Origin: Mycobacterium sp. DL
GTDB lineage: Bacteria; Actinomycetota; Actinomycetes; Mycobacteriales; Mycobacteriaceae
NCBI RefSeq assembly: GCF_039729195.1
Contig: NZ_CP155796.1
Location: 4,588,001-4,652,000, forward strand
Reading direction: 5' to 3'
DNA: 64,000 nucleotides
Shown here: positions 1 through 10,267 of the stretch, piece by piece
Layout: the number at the start of each line of letters is the position of its first letter
How positions within the stretch are numbered: position 1 is the first letter of the stretch
The notes under the pieces: generated by a model
The model's input: the letters and a program-made list of their open reading frames with translations, nothing else
Told to the model about the DNA's origin: nothing
Database searches by the model: none
Made by a program: the position numbers and the translations under genes

Positions 1-249
1 AAGAACTTTCGCATTCTTGCGATGACCCCGGACCCGGCGGCGCCGTCGCTGGCCGAGGCGATGACCGGGCTGGCCGGGCAGCCGGTGGCGGTCCTCGTCG
101 GTGCCGAGGGGCCGGGCCTTCAGGAGCACACGATGCGGTCGAGCGACATGCGCGTGCGCATCCCGATGTCGCGGGGGACCGACTCACTCAACGTCGCCAC
201 CGCCGCGGCGCTGGCATTCTATGAGCGGGACAGGGACAGGGAGATATGA
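1..249 (+). CDS. TrmH/SpoU-family RNA 2'-O-methyltransferase, 3' end only
   Basis: This is the C-terminal 82 residues of a SPOUT-fold methyltransferase that uses S-adenosylmethionine to methylate a ribose 2'-OH in rRNA or tRNA. The reading frame is open to the window edge, so the gene starts upstream. The two C-terminal family motifs are visible: VLVGAEGPGL (motif 2) and RIPMSRGTDSLNVATAAALA (motif 3, with the SLNVA knot loop). Its stop overlaps the next start as ATGA, so the two genes are translationally coupled. Position and order match Rv0881 of M. tuberculosis. The exact RNA target cannot be told from this fragment. Confidence 0.88.
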   Translation, partial: KNFRILAMTPDPAAPSLAEAMTGLAGQPVAVLVGAEGPGLQEHTMRSSDMRVRIPMSRGTDSLNVATAAALAFYERDRDREI

Positions 250-527
250 CTGACGACTCCACACCCTGGGCGACCGGTTTGACGTTGGCGGCGTTCGTCG
301 CGGCCGTGATCGCGGCGGCGATCGTGGTGCTGAGCATCGGTCTGATCAGGGTTCATCCGCTGCTCGCCGTCGGCCTCAATCTTGTTGCGGTGGGCGGGCT
401 GGCCCCGACGGTGTGGGGATGGCGGACGGTGCCGGTCTGGCGGTGGTTCGTGCTCGGATCGGCCGTCGGTGTGGGCGGCGCCTGGATCGCTCTGCTAGCG
501 CTGGCCGCCGCTGGAACGTACGCCTAG
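246..527 (+). CDS. DUF2537-type small membrane protein (Rv0882-like)
   Basis: This 93-residue protein is almost entirely hydrophobic, with three probable membrane spans (about residues 10-32, 37-57 and 66-90) and a short polar N-terminus. It starts at an ATG overlapping the stop of the methyltransferase gene (ATGA) and its 3' end runs 33 bp into the convergent sepH gene. Its size, position and hydrophobic pattern fit Rv0882, an uncharacterised actinobacterial family. No function can be read from the sequence. Confidence 0.75.
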   Translation: MTDDSTPWATGLTLAAFVAAVIAAAIVVLSIGLIRVHPLLAVGLNLVAVGGLAPTVWGWRTVPVWRWFVLGSAVGVGGAWIALLALAAAGTYA

Positions 528-1274
528 CAGCACGTCTTCCCACGCCGGCACAGCGGGCCGGCTCTTCTTCGGGCGCGGGGGCTTTGTCGTCGGCGGCGGC
601 TCGGGAGCCTCGGTGGGCGTCGTGAGCGGTGCGTCGGGTTCCTCGAGTGCCAGTTGCGCGACGGGCGCCAACGGGCGCAGCGGCCGGGCGAAGCTCGGGT
701 CGATCAGCTCGCAGGCCGCGTCGTCGAACGCGGTGACGGTCCCGCCGTGCGCACCGGGGGCGAATCGGAAGTGCGCTTGGAGTTCCGACCTACCCGCTGT
801 CCACGCCACCTGCACGGTCCAGCGGCCGTCCTCGTTGCGCCAGGCGTCCCAGACGGTGAGGTCGGGGTCGAGGCCGCGCGAGACCAGGGAGGTGGAGACG
901 GTCTCCAGCAGCGTCAGCACCGACGGGCCGTCGGCGAGTACGGGATGGGCCGCGGTCGCCAGTTCGGCGGCGCGGTCGCGCTCCAGAAGCACCGGGTGGG
1001 CGAATCGCTCCACGCGCGCGATGTCCATTCCCGAGGCCGCCGCGACCTGTTCGACGGACGCGCCCGCGCGGATTTTCGACTGGATCTCTTTGGGGCGCAG
1101 CATGTTCTTGACCTCGACATCGATCGCGGTTTGGTTCGAACTCACCTGGTCGCCGCGCACCGCGGCCTTGAGGCGCTCGTCGGAGCGCAGGACGAACTTC
1201 TCTCCGGAGTCGTCGGTTTCGCAGATGATCCGTCGGCTGTCCACATCGAGTCCGACGACCTTGAGTTCCCGCAT
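495..1274 (-). CDS. sepH: SepH-like cell-division regulator (Rv0883c)
   Basis: This is a 259-residue cytoplasmic protein. The N-terminal half is the conserved DUF3071 domain, starting MRELKVVGLDVDSRRIIC and containing a helix-turn-helix-like segment (about residues 70-95). The C-terminal part is rich in Pro, Glu and Thr and ends in a conserved basic/Trp motif (KKSRPAVPAWEDVLLG). SepH proteins of actinobacteria bind FtsZ and promote its assembly; that role is family knowledge. An AGGAGG ribosome site lies directly upstream of the ATG. The gene lies 90 bp downstream of serC on the same strand and may be co-transcribed with it. Its 3' end overlaps the convergent DUF2537 gene. Confidence 0.85.
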   Translation of the reverse strand: MRELKVVGLDVDSRRIICETDDSGEKFVLRSDERLKAAVRGDQVSSNQTAIDVEVKNMLRPKEIQSKIRAGASVEQVAAASGMDIARVERFAHPVLLERDRAAELATAAHPVLADGPSVLTLLETVSTSLVSRGLDPDLTVWDAWRNEDGRWTVQVAWTAGRSELQAHFRFAPGAHGGTVTAFDDAACELIDPSFARPLRPLAPVAQLALEEPDAPLTTPTEAPEPPPTTKPPRPKKSRPAVPAWEDVLLGVRSSGGQR

Positions 1275-1364
1275 TTCGACCTCCTCCGGGCTGTTGCCGA
1301 GCCCGATACGGAGGTCACCCTACTGCGTTATCAACCCGTAACCGGGGTGACACGCGGCAGTCGA

Positions 1365-2576
<1,212 letters not shown>

Positions 2577-2645
2577 TGTGACGTAGGTAACCCGGTGATG
2601 ACACATCTGCGAAATCGGCCTGTTCAATTCCTGGGACCATGGGTA

Positions 2646-2659
2646 CTGTCTTTAGACAG
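2646..2659. promoter_or_regulatory. Inverted repeat upstream of the AurF-like gene
   Basis: CTGTC-TTTA-GACAG is a perfect 5-bp inverted repeat with a 4-nt centre, 47 bp before the AurF-like start. Its location suits an operator or the 5' end of a leader hairpin. A GGGAGG ribosome site follows at about 2696-2701. Confidence 0.35.
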
Positions 2660-2706
2660 CAGATAGACGAATGTAAAGCTCGACGGGGACGAACGGGAGG
2701 CACAGG

Positions 2707-3735
2707 ATGGCTGTCAAAGAAGCTCGAACGCCCATCATCCGGCGCTGGCGCAAGAACATGGACGTATCCGACGACACCGAGTACGTCGACATGCTGACCA
2801 CGCTCTCCGAGGGATCGGTGCGTCGGAACTTCAATCCGTACACCGACATCGACTGGGACTCACCCGAGTTCGCGGTGATCCCCAATGACCCCCGGTGGAT
2901 CCTGCCGGGAACCGACCCGATCGGCCGCCACCCCTGGTACCGGTCACAATCGGTCGAACGGCAGATCGAGATCGGGATGTGGCGCCAGGCGAACGTGGCC
3001 AAGGTCGGCCTGCACTTCGAGTCGATCCTGATCCGCGGGCTGATGAACTACGCGTTCTGGGTGCCCAACGGCTCCCCGGAGTACCGCTACTGCCTGCACG
3101 AGTCGGTCGAAGAGTGCAACCACACCATGATGTTCCAGGAGATGGTGAACCGCATCGGTGCCGACGTTCCGGGCATGCCGCGGATGCTCAAGTGGCTCTC
3201 CCAGGTCATCCCGCTGGCCGCGGGTCCGCTGCCCATCACGTTCTTCTTCGGTGTGCTCGCCGGCGAGGAACCCATCGACCACACGCAGAAGAACGTGCTC
3301 CGGGAGGGCAAAGCGCTGCATCCGATCATGGAGCGCGTGATGGCCATCCACGTGGCCGAGGAGGCGCGGCACATCTCGTTTGCCCACGAGTACCTGCGCA
3401 AGAGGGTTCCGCACATGCCTCGACGGAAGCGGTTCCTGCTGTCGCTGCACGTCCCGATCATCATGCGGGTGCTGTGCCAGGCCATCGTGAAGCCGCCGAG
3501 GTCGTTCTGGAAAGAGTTCGACATTCCGCGCTCGGTCAAGAAGGAACTGTTCTTCCAGGCTCCGGAGTCGCGGCAGTTCCTGCGGGACATGTTCGGCGAC
3601 GTCCGGATGCTGTGTCACGACACCGGGTTGATGAACCCGTTCGCAAAGCTGATGTGGCGGATCTGCAGGATCGACGGCCAACCGAGCCGCTACCGCAGCG
3701 AGCCCGCGCGTCAACACGTGGTGACCGCCGCCTAG
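2707..3735 (+). CDS. AurF-like diiron oxygenase (Rv0885)
   Basis: This 342-residue protein belongs to the p-aminobenzoate N-oxygenase AurF family, ferritin-like diiron enzymes that use O2 to oxidise amines or C-H bonds. Visible metal-ligand motifs on the helices are ESILIRG (first Glu), HESVEECNHTMMFQE, GEEPIDHTQ, and HVAEEARHISFAHEYL, which give the expected set of Glu and His ligands. It is 21 bp upstream of fprB, a ferredoxin-reductase fusion that could supply electrons. The divergent serC gene shares the CRP-site spacer. The substrate is unknown. Confidence 0.85.
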   Translation: MAVKEARTPIIRRWRKNMDVSDDTEYVDMLTTLSEGSVRRNFNPYTDIDWDSPEFAVIPNDPRWILPGTDPIGRHPWYRSQSVERQIEIGMWRQANVAKVGLHFESILIRGLMNYAFWVPNGSPEYRYCLHESVEECNHTMMFQEMVNRIGADVPGMPRMLKWLSQVIPLAAGPLPITFFFGVLAGEEPIDHTQKNVLREGKALHPIMERVMAIHVAEEARHISFAHEYLRKRVPHMPRRKRFLLSLHVPIIMRVLCQAIVKPPRSFWKEFDIPRSVKKELFFQAPESRQFLRDMFGDVRMLCHDTGLMNPFAKLMWRICRIDGQPSRYRSEPARQHVVTAA

Positions 3736-3756
3736 GCGGTCCCGGACGGGATCTTC

Positions 3757-5442
3757 ATGCCCCACGTCATCACACAGTCGTGCTGCAGTGACGGGTCGTG
3801 CGTCTACGCATGCCCGGTGAACTGCATCCACCCATCCCCGGACGAACCGGGATTCGCCACAGCCGAGATGCTCTACATCGACCCGGCGGCATGCGTGGAC
3901 TGCGGCGCCTGCGTGTCGGCCTGCCCGGTCGGTGCGATCGCGGCCGACACTCGGCTGACCGAGGAGCAGCTGCCGTTCGTCGAGTTGAACGCGGCCTTCT
4001 ACCCGGCGCGGGAGGGCAAGCTGCCGCCGACGTCGAAATTGGCTCCGGTGATCGAAGCCCCGGTGGTGCACACACGGTCGGGTGGTCCGCTGCGGGTCGC
4101 CATCGTGGGCTCGGGTCCTGCGGCGATGTACGCCGCCGACGAACTGTTGACGCAGCAGGGCGTGAGGGTCAACGTCTTCGAGAAGTTGCCGACGCCCTAC
4201 GGACTGGTGCGCGCCGGGGTCGCACCCGACCACCCGAGCACCAAGAGGGTGACGTGGCTGTTCGAGCGGATTGCCCGGACCCCCGGGTTCTCCTTCTTCC
4301 TCAACTGTGAGGTGGGTTCGGACCTGACTCATGACGAACTGCTCGAACACCATCACGCGGTGCTGTACGCAGTCGGCGCACCCGACGACCGTCGACTCGA
4401 GATCGACGGAATGGGCCGACCCGGAACGTCGACCGCCACCGAGGTGGTCGCGTGGATCAACGGGCATCCCGAGTTCACCGAGCTGCCTGTGGATCTGAGC
4501 GGTGAGCGTGTTGTCATAGTCGGCAACGGGAACGTGGCGCTCGACGTGGCACGCATTCTCACGAGCGATCCGGACACCTTGGCGCGCACCGACATCGCCG
4601 GCCATGCGCTGGCCGCACTGCGCGAATCTCGGGTGCAGGAAGTGGTGATCGCGGCCCGCCGGGGTCCCGCCGCCTCGGCCTTCACGCTGCCGGAACTGAT
4701 CGGTCTGACGTCGACCTGCGACGTGGTGCTCGACACCGCGGACCACGACCTGGTGATCCGTGACCTTGCGACCGAAACCGACCCGCTGACACGCAACAAG
4801 CTCGAGATCCTGGCCAAACTGGGCGAATCGGCCGCGGCCCGCGAGACGGGGATCTCCCGGCCCAGGATCCGGCTCGCGTACGGCCTGACCCCGACACGGA
4901 TCCTCGGGAACGCGGGAACCACCGGGATCGAGTTCACTCTGACGGGTTCCGACGAGACCGTGGAGATCTCGGCGGGGCTGGTGCTGACGTCGATCGGCTA
5001 CCGGGGCAAGCCGATTCGGGGCCTTCCGTTCGACGAGGTGGCCGCGGTGGTCCCCAACGACGGAGGTCGCGTCGTCGATCAGGGTGGCGCCGTGCGTGGC
5101 AGCTACGTCGCGGGCTGGATCAAGCGCGGCCCTACGGGCTTCATCGGCACGAACAAGTCGTGTGCCGCGCAGACGGTGCACAATCTCGTCGACGACTACA
5201 ACAACGGCTTGCTCGCCGACCCGGTGCACAAGGTCTCCTCCCTCGATCGGTTCGTCCGGAGTCGTCAGCCGAAGGTGGTCGACCACGCCGGATGGAAGGC
5301 GATCGACGACGCCGAGATCAGCCGCGGCGGCGGGCACCGACCCCGCGACAAGTTCACCGCCGTCGCCGACATGCTCGACGCCGCCGCCACCGCCCCGGAA
5401 CCGCCGGCATACCAACGACTGCTCGCCGGCCTGCGTCGCTGA
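3757..5442 (+). CDS. fprB: Ferredoxin/ferredoxin-NADP+ reductase fusion FprB
   Basis: FprB moves electrons between NADPH and iron-sulfur partners. Residues 1-70 form a bacterial two-cluster ferredoxin domain, with a first motif containing SCVYACPVNCIHP and a canonical CVDCGACVSACPVGAI [4Fe-4S] motif. From about residue 108 the protein is adrenodoxin-reductase-like, with an FAD Rossmann motif (VAIVGSGPAAMYAADEL) and an NADP-binding segment (VVIVGNGNVALDVARIL). The length of 561 residues matches Rv0886. It forms a short operon with the AurF-like oxygenase and is a plausible electron source for it, and possibly for P450s elsewhere; that pairing is inferred. Confidence 0.93.
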   Translation: MPHVITQSCCSDGSCVYACPVNCIHPSPDEPGFATAEMLYIDPAACVDCGACVSACPVGAIAADTRLTEEQLPFVELNAAFYPAREGKLPPTSKLAPVIEAPVVHTRSGGPLRVAIVGSGPAAMYAADELLTQQGVRVNVFEKLPTPYGLVRAGVAPDHPSTKRVTWLFERIARTPGFSFFLNCEVGSDLTHDELLEHHHAVLYAVGAPDDRRLEIDGMGRPGTSTATEVVAWINGHPEFTELPVDLSGERVVIVGNGNVALDVARILTSDPDTLARTDIAGHALAALRESRVQEVVIAARRGPAASAFTLPELIGLTSTCDVVLDTADHDLVIRDLATETDPLTRNKLEILAKLGESAAARETGISRPRIRLAYGLTPTRILGNAGTTGIEFTLTGSDETVEISAGLVLTSIGYRGKPIRGLPFDEVAAVVPNDGGRVVDQGGAVRGSYVAGWIKRGPTGFIGTNKSCAAQTVHNLVDDYNNGLLADPVHKVSSLDRFVRSRQPKVVDHAGWKAIDDAEISRGGGHRPRDKFTAVADMLDAAATAPEPPAYQRLLAGLRR

Positions 5443-5445
5443 GGC

Positions 5446-6222
5446 TCAGTCCGTCCAGGCCTCGAGCACGTTCACGTAGGCGGTGGGTTGCACTGACAGA
5501 TCACCGACGAACGGGTGCTCGAGCGCGAAGATGAGGTAGAAGACGAAGGCCAGCAGCGCCGAGGTCAGGCCGACGGCCAGGGAGTGGAGAAGCAGGTCGC
5601 GGGTGCCGAACAGGAACGTGAACGCCATCACCACGCCACCACCGCCCACCAACAGGACCCAGAGTTCGCCGGGCACCGACGAGTCGCCTGTCGACACCCG
5701 CGTCTTGCGATCGGTGTCCAGGTCGCTCAACCGGTTGATGGCGTGGTCGAAGAAGGCGATCTCATTGCGGGTCTCGGGCTGAACCCGGAGGTAGTTCTCC
5801 CATACGGCGTTCATTTCGGCCGAGCGTTCGACGACCTTTTCACCGCGGTGCATCCGCGGGAACTCCACGTCGATCACGTGGCGGGTGTAGGCGATGAGGC
5901 TCTGTTGGATCGGCGTCTGTGATTCGGCGGGCAGCGCAGCGGAATCCCGCATGAGGTCGGCGATCGCGGCCGCCTCCCGGCTACTCGCGTCTTCGGCATC
6001 CCCGAACTGCTCCCAGACGACCACCACGACGAAGGCGACAAGCACCGCGTAGAGGACCCCGGCGAGCTGAAACATCGTGCCGGACACAGCGTTGGAGTTC
6101 TCGAGTCGGGTGTGGGAGACCACCTTCCGGAACACCAGGAGTCCGCCCACGGACAGTCCGACGATCACGGCGACCCAGAGGAAGCCCAGGATCGGTGCGG
6201 GAATCTGCAGAAGCCAAATCAC
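5446..6222 (-). CDS. DUF4239 (bestrophin-like) membrane protein
   Basis: The protein has 258 residues and four clear membrane spans: an N-terminal pair (about residues 5-30 and 45-75) and a C-terminal pair (about 185-210 and 220-250). Between them lies a soluble helical loop rich in Glu and Arg. This is the DUF4239 layout, distantly related to bestrophin channels; transport function is unproven. I chose GTG at 6222 because AGGGA lies 7 nt upstream and a GATAAT hexamer lies at 6254-6259, inside the longer open frame that starts at 6291. Its stop is 3 bp from the convergent fprB stop, leaving no room for a terminator. Confidence 0.72.
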   Translation of the reverse strand: MIWLLQIPAPILGFLWVAVIVGLSVGGLLVFRKVVSHTRLENSNAVSGTMFQLAGVLYAVLVAFVVVVVWEQFGDAEDASSREAAAIADLMRDSAALPAESQTPIQQSLIAYTRHVIDVEFPRMHRGEKVVERSAEMNAVWENYLRVQPETRNEIAFFDHAINRLSDLDTDRKTRVSTGDSSVPGELWVLLVGGGGVVMAFTFLFGTRDLLLHSLAVGLTSALLAFVFYLIFALEHPFVGDLSVQPTAYVNVLEAWTD

Positions 6223-6253
6223 AAGCGCGTCCCTAACCCTCAGCCGAAGGGCA

Positions 6254-6259
6254 ATTATC
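6254..6259 (-). promoter_or_regulatory. Candidate -10 hexamer for the DUF4239 gene
   Basis: GATAAT on the minus strand lies about 32 bp upstream of the GTG at 6222, with an AGGGA ribosome site between. It supports the shorter start of the membrane protein. Confidence 0.4.
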
Positions 6260-6360
6260 ACTGCCGCCACCCGTCGCCGCGTCGCGAACACACCGGTCTG
6301 TTCTGGGCGGATTCGTCTTTGGGCAAAGTCACACCGGCCGTCCCCGGGCGGAGGTATGCA

Positions 6361-9114
6361 ATGTGGATGAACTCTGCACAGGTCATCGGTCGTGTCGGGA
6401 GCCTGGCGGTGGCGCTCGGCGTCGGCGCTGCGGTGTTCACCGGCTCCGGAGTGGCGTGGGCGACCGACGATGCCGACGGCGGTGGGTCTGCGCCCAGCGC
6501 GGCTGCGACAGAGCCGTCGGGCGACCCCGCGGAGTCGGACGGGAAGCGTGCCGATGCCCAGGACCCCGACGAGACCGACGAGACCGAGACCGAGGCCGAG
6601 GCTGAGGCAGAGGCCGAGGCGGAGGAAGTCGAGACCGAGGAGTCCGAGGAGGCCGGGTCGGATGTCGACGTGGAAGACGAGCCCGACCTAGAGCCCTCGA
6701 CCGGCGGGGACGATATCGAGACCGGTGAGGCCGTCGAGGTCAGCGGGGATGTGTCCGACGCCGACACCACCTCGGAGCCGCCCGTCGAACATGAGGGCAA
6801 CCGGCCGGCCGACGCCGATCCGGCAACAGTGGTGAAGCGAGCCGTGGCGCGCGAGTCGGACACCGTTGCCGACACCACCGGGGCGGTCGAGGCCGATGCC
6901 CGCAGGCAGGACCCGCCCCAACCCGCCGAACCTGCCACCGATTCCGAGGATTCTGCTCTGCTGGAACAACATTCGGTAGCGCCGGCCATGGTCACGACCA
7001 CCGTCGCGCCGCCGAAGGTGCCGAGCTGGCGCCTCTGGCCGACCGCGTACGACGTACGCACCGTGGTGACGTACGTGGCCGATCTGGCCGGAAGTTTCAT
7101 CAAAGCCCTGTTGCAGCCGTTCGCGGCGAAGCCGTCGGCCCCCTCGGCCAACCCCACCGAGTGGGCGTTGCTGGCCTGGATCCGACGCGAGTTCTTCAAC
7201 CAGAGGCCGACTCCGGTCGAGAATCCGCTGCCCTACATGCAGAGCCTCACCCTCGACGGCGATGTCGTCGTGACCGGCGCTGTCGGGTTCGAGGACCGCG
7301 ACGGCGACCCGCTGACCTACACCGTGGTCGGCAGGCCGCTCAACGGTGGCACGGTGCAGGTCGATCAACACGGTGACTTCGTGTACCGGCCGATGAACGC
7401 GATGGCCGCGGTGGGCGGCACCGACTCGTTCACCGTCGTCGTCAGCGACGAGCGCGCCGGCCTCCAGGTGGGAGGCCTGCTCGGTCTGTTGAAGTTCGTG
7501 CCCATTCTGGGCCCGCTGCTCTATCCCAGTGGGGGGCACCGGGTGGCTCACACAGTCACCGTCACCGTCGATCCGGTCGACGGGGTCGATCTGTCACTAC
7601 CGGCGGACTTCCGCTGGGGTGTAGCGCACTCGGGATTTCAGGCCGAGGGCGGTCCCGGTTCGCCGGTGGACCCCAACTCCGACTGGTACCGGTGGGTGCA
7701 CGATCCGCTCAATCAACTGCTCGGCCTGGTGAACGGGGTGCCCGAAGACGGCCCGGGAGCGTACGTCTCCTACGAGAGCGACGCTGACCTGGCGCGTGAC
7801 GAGCTCGGCGTGAACACCTTCCGGATGGGTATCGAGTGGAGTCGGATCTTCCCGAACTCCACTGCGGCGATTGACATCTCAGATGAAGGTGGCGGAGTCA
7901 GCCTCGCCGACCTGCAGGCGCTGGACGCGCTGGCGAACCTCGACGAGGTCGGTCACTACCGGGCGGTGTTCGACGCGTTACGGCTGCGGGGGCTCGACCC
8001 GATGGTCACCGTCAACCACTTCACCCTGCCGGTGTGGGTGCACGACCCGATCGTCGCGCGTCCGCTGATCCAGTTGGGGTTGCCTGCGCCCGCGGCGGGG
8101 TGGCTGTCGTCGAGCACACCCGGGGAGTTCGAGAAGTACGCCGCCTACGTGGCGTGGAAGTTCGGCGACCAGGTGGACAACTGGGTCACCGTCAACGAGC
8201 CCTTCTCGCCGGTGCTGACCGAGTTCCTGGCGATCCCGTGGGTGGTGCCGAACTGGCCGCCCGGGGTGATCCGCCCCGATCTCGCCTCGACGTTCCTGGT
8301 CAATCAGGCCATCGGCCACGTCGCGGCCTACGACGCGATCCACGCGTGGGACACCGAGGTGGCCAACGCAGGTGGCCCCGCTGCATTTGTGGGATTCGCC
8401 CTCAACATGCTCCCGGCCCGGCCGGCCAACCCGGTGAGCCTGCTCGACGTGCAGGCGGCCGACGCCTGGAACCAGTACTACAACCAGTGGTTCCCGAACG
8501 CCGTGATCGACGGCTGGGTGGACGTCGACTTCGACGGCATCAAAACCGCCAACGAGGTGTTCGCGGACTTCGTGGGCAAGGTCGACTTCCTGGGCGTGCA
8601 GTACTACGGCTCGCAGCCGATGATCGGTTTCGGCGTGGCGCCGGTGCCCGGGTTCCCGTTCCTGCGCGGCTTCCCGATCCGCTGCCAGCCTTCGCCTACG
8701 TGCAGTGACTTCAACCAGCCCACCGACCCCGGCGGATTTCGCGAGGTGCTCGAACTCGCGGCCTCTTACGGAAAGCCGTTGTGGATCACCGAGAACGGGA
8801 TCGCCGACGCCGACGATTCCAAGCGGCCGTCCTACATCGTCAATCACATCGCCGTCGTCCAGGACCTGACGTCGCGCAGCGCCACAAATGGAATAGACAT
8901 CCGCGGCTACACCTACTGGTCCTTCGTCGACAACCTCGAATGGTCCGAAGGGTACGACCTGAAATTCGGTCTGTACGGCTCGGATCCGAACACTCCCGAA
9001 TTGGAACGCACTCCGAAACCGGACAGCATCGCCGCGCTCAGTGGAATCACCTCGGCGAACGGACTGCCTCTGTGGCTGCTCGGGCAGTACGTCCCGAATG
9101 CGGTGACGAGCTAG
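6361..9114 (+). CDS. Secreted glycoside hydrolase family 1 (beta-glucosidase-like) with acidic linker and cadherin-like domain
   Basis: The protein is 917 residues. A signal-like N-terminus (IGRVGSLAVALGVGAAV, about residues 8-40) is followed by a long acidic tract with Glu-Ala repeats, a WALLAWIRREFFNQR motif, a single VCBS/cadherin-like domain (FEDRDGDPLTYTVV, near residue 315) and a C-terminal GH1 barrel starting near DFRWGVAHSGFQAEGG. Both GH1 catalytic glutamates are present: acid/base E613 in TVNEP and nucleophile E811 in ITENG. GH1 enzymes hydrolyse beta-linked glucosides or galactosides. The start at 6361 is favoured by GGAGG 6 nt upstream. The stop overlaps that of the convergent VOC gene within CTAG. 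The N-terminal layout is shared with the protein at 28393-31608. Confidence 0.88.
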   Translation: MWMNSAQVIGRVGSLAVALGVGAAVFTGSGVAWATDDADGGGSAPSAAATEPSGDPAESDGKRADAQDPDETDETETEAEAEAEAEAEEVETEESEEAGSDVDVEDEPDLEPSTGGDDIETGEAVEVSGDVSDADTTSEPPVEHEGNRPADADPATVVKRAVARESDTVADTTGAVEADARRQDPPQPAEPATDSEDSALLEQHSVAPAMVTTTVAPPKVPSWRLWPTAYDVRTVVTYVADLAGSFIKALLQPFAAKPSAPSANPTEWALLAWIRREFFNQRPTPVENPLPYMQSLTLDGDVVVTGAVGFEDRDGDPLTYTVVGRPLNGGTVQVDQHGDFVYRPMNAMAAVGGTDSFTVVVSDERAGLQVGGLLGLLKFVPILGPLLYPSGGHRVAHTVTVTVDPVDGVDLSLPADFRWGVAHSGFQAEGGPGSPVDPNSDWYRWVHDPLNQLLGLVNGVPEDGPGAYVSYESDADLARDELGVNTFRMGIEWSRIFPNSTAAIDISDEGGGVSLADLQALDALANLDEVGHYRAVFDALRLRGLDPMVTVNHFTLPVWVHDPIVARPLIQLGLPAPAAGWLSSSTPGEFEKYAAYVAWKFGDQVDNWVTVNEPFSPVLTEFLAIPWVVPNWPPGVIRPDLASTFLVNQAIGHVAAYDAIHAWDTEVANAGGPAAFVGFALNMLPARPANPVSLLDVQAADAWNQYYNQWFPNAVIDGWVDVDFDGIKTANEVFADFVGKVDFLGVQYYGSQPMIGFGVAPVPGFPFLRGFPIRCQPSPTCSDFNQPTDPGGFREVLELAASYGKPLWITENGIADADDSKRPSYIVNHIAVVQDLTSRSATNGIDIRGYTYWSFVDNLEWSEGYDLKFGLYGSDPNTPELERTPKPDSIAALSGITSANGLPLWLLGQYVPNAVTS

Positions 9115-9572
9115 CCTTCGCTGCCCATGTTCGCGGTCATCTCGGCGAAGTCGACCTCGCGCACCGTCTCTGCCAGCGACCACTGGTGGCCGAAGGGATC
9201 GCGGACCACGCCGTAGCGGTCGCCCCAGAACTGGTCCTCGAGTGGACTGACCACGGCGGCGCCGGCATCGAGTGCCCGTTGGAATCGGCCCTCGACGTCG
9301 GGGCCGTGCAGGTGCAGGGTCACCGAGGTGCCCCCCAGCGCGGCCGGCGTGCTCGACTTGCCTTCGCAGAACTCGGGGAAGTCGTCGTTGACGAAGACCA
9401 TGAAACCGTTGATCTGGAACGCGGCGTGGATCAACTTGCCCTCGGGGCCCGGGATGCGGGCCATCTCGACGGCGTCGAAGGCCTTGGCGTAGAAGTCGAG
9501 CGCGGCGGCGGCGTCGTCGACGACGAGGTGGGGCACCAGCATTGGGGTGTTGGCTTCGGGGTTGACGGCCAT
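9111..9572 (-). CDS. VOC-family (glyoxalase/PhnB-like) protein, Rv0887c-like
   Basis: This 153-residue protein has the two-module vicinal-oxygen-chelate fold. The N-terminal half (PHLVVDDAAAALDFYAKAF) carries the first beta-alpha-beta-beta-beta unit, and the second ends in WGDRYGVVRDPFGHQWSLAE, typical of PhnB/glyoxalase-like proteins. VOC members use a divalent metal for isomerisation, dioxygenation or resistance reactions; the reaction here is unknown. It is probably not co-transcribed with the gene cluster at 9647, which lies on the same strand but further upstream. Confidence 0.82.
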   Translation of the reverse strand: MAVNPEANTPMLVPHLVVDDAAAALDFYAKAFDAVEMARIPGPEGKLIHAAFQINGFMVFVNDDFPEFCEGKSSTPAALGGTSVTLHLHGPDVEGRFQRALDAGAAVVSPLEDQFWGDRYGVVRDPFGHQWSLAETVREVDFAEMTANMGSEG

Positions 9573-9646
9573 GTTGCTCTCCTGTGTCGTGGTTGCCTGA
9601 GGTGGCTGTCATGGAGACCGACGTCGACGGGAAAACTCATCGGCGC

Positions 9647-10267
9647 TCAGACCACAGAGAATCCCGACGGCAGATCCCGGCGGCCAGTCAGGGCCATCAG
9701 CACCGCTGGACCGCGGCCGAGTCGGACGCCGATCTGGGTGGCGAGCGCGGCCGCTTCGGCGAGCACCTCCTGCGGTGCTGAGAACTCGAGGTCGACGGCG
9801 CTGGCGATGTCCAGTCCGTGCACGGCGAACTCGAAGGTGCGGGTCGGCAGGTAGCTGCTCAGCCGGATCCCCAGGCCGCCGATCACCTCGATCAGCGGGT
9901 CGTCCACCTGGTCCAGTTCGGACAGCACCCGCGGCACCAGTGCCTCGATCGTGGCGACGGGGTCCGCGCCGAGGTCCCGTCCAGCCTGGCGCCCCCGCTC
10001 GACGACGGCGGCGGCGCCCATCCCCGCGGCATAGTCCTGGATCTTCACGTAGTAGTCGGCGGCGTCGGTGACGTCTTCGCGCTCCGCGGTGCTCTGCAGG
10101 TAGGTGCTCACGGTGGTCAGCGATCGCGACGTGTGGCCGACCAGGGACCGCAGATCCCATTCGCCCAGTCCGGGACCGTCCCAGCGCCCGTCGGGTATCC
10201 GTCGTACCAGCGCCGCGAAAGCCTCTGCGGCCGAAGCGAACACCGCGCTGGGCCTGGTGCCGGTCAC
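9647..10267 (-). CDS. DinB/mycothiol-dependent maleylpyruvate isomerase-like protein
   Basis: This 206-residue protein is of the TIGR03086 / maleylpyruvate-isomerase-like family, a four-helix DinB fold common in actinobacteria. The N-terminal WDGPGLGEWDLRSLVGHTSR has the metal-site His typical of the fold, and LPTRTFEFAVHGLDIASA carries a second conserved HGLD motif. GTG at 10267 overlaps the citA stop (GTGA), so I chose it over a longer in-frame start inside citA. Translational coupling with citA is likely. Some family members are thiol transferases; the activity here is not known. Confidence 0.78.
   Translation of the reverse strand: MTGTRPSAVFASAAEAFAALVRRIPDGRWDGPGLGEWDLRSLVGHTSRSLTTVSTYLQSTAEREDVTDAADYYVKIQDYAAGMGAAAVVERGRQAGRDLGADPVATIEALVPRVLSELDQVDDPLIEVIGGLGIRLSSYLPTRTFEFAVHGLDIASAVDLEFSAPQEVLAEAAALATQIGVRLGRGPAVLMALTGRRDLPSGFSVV

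Noticed and set aside
2944..5415. 823-codon open frame on the minus strand opposite the AurF-like gene and fprB
   Set aside because: It is antisense to two well-supported genes and has the Arg/His/Gly-rich composition of a GC-rich shadow frame.
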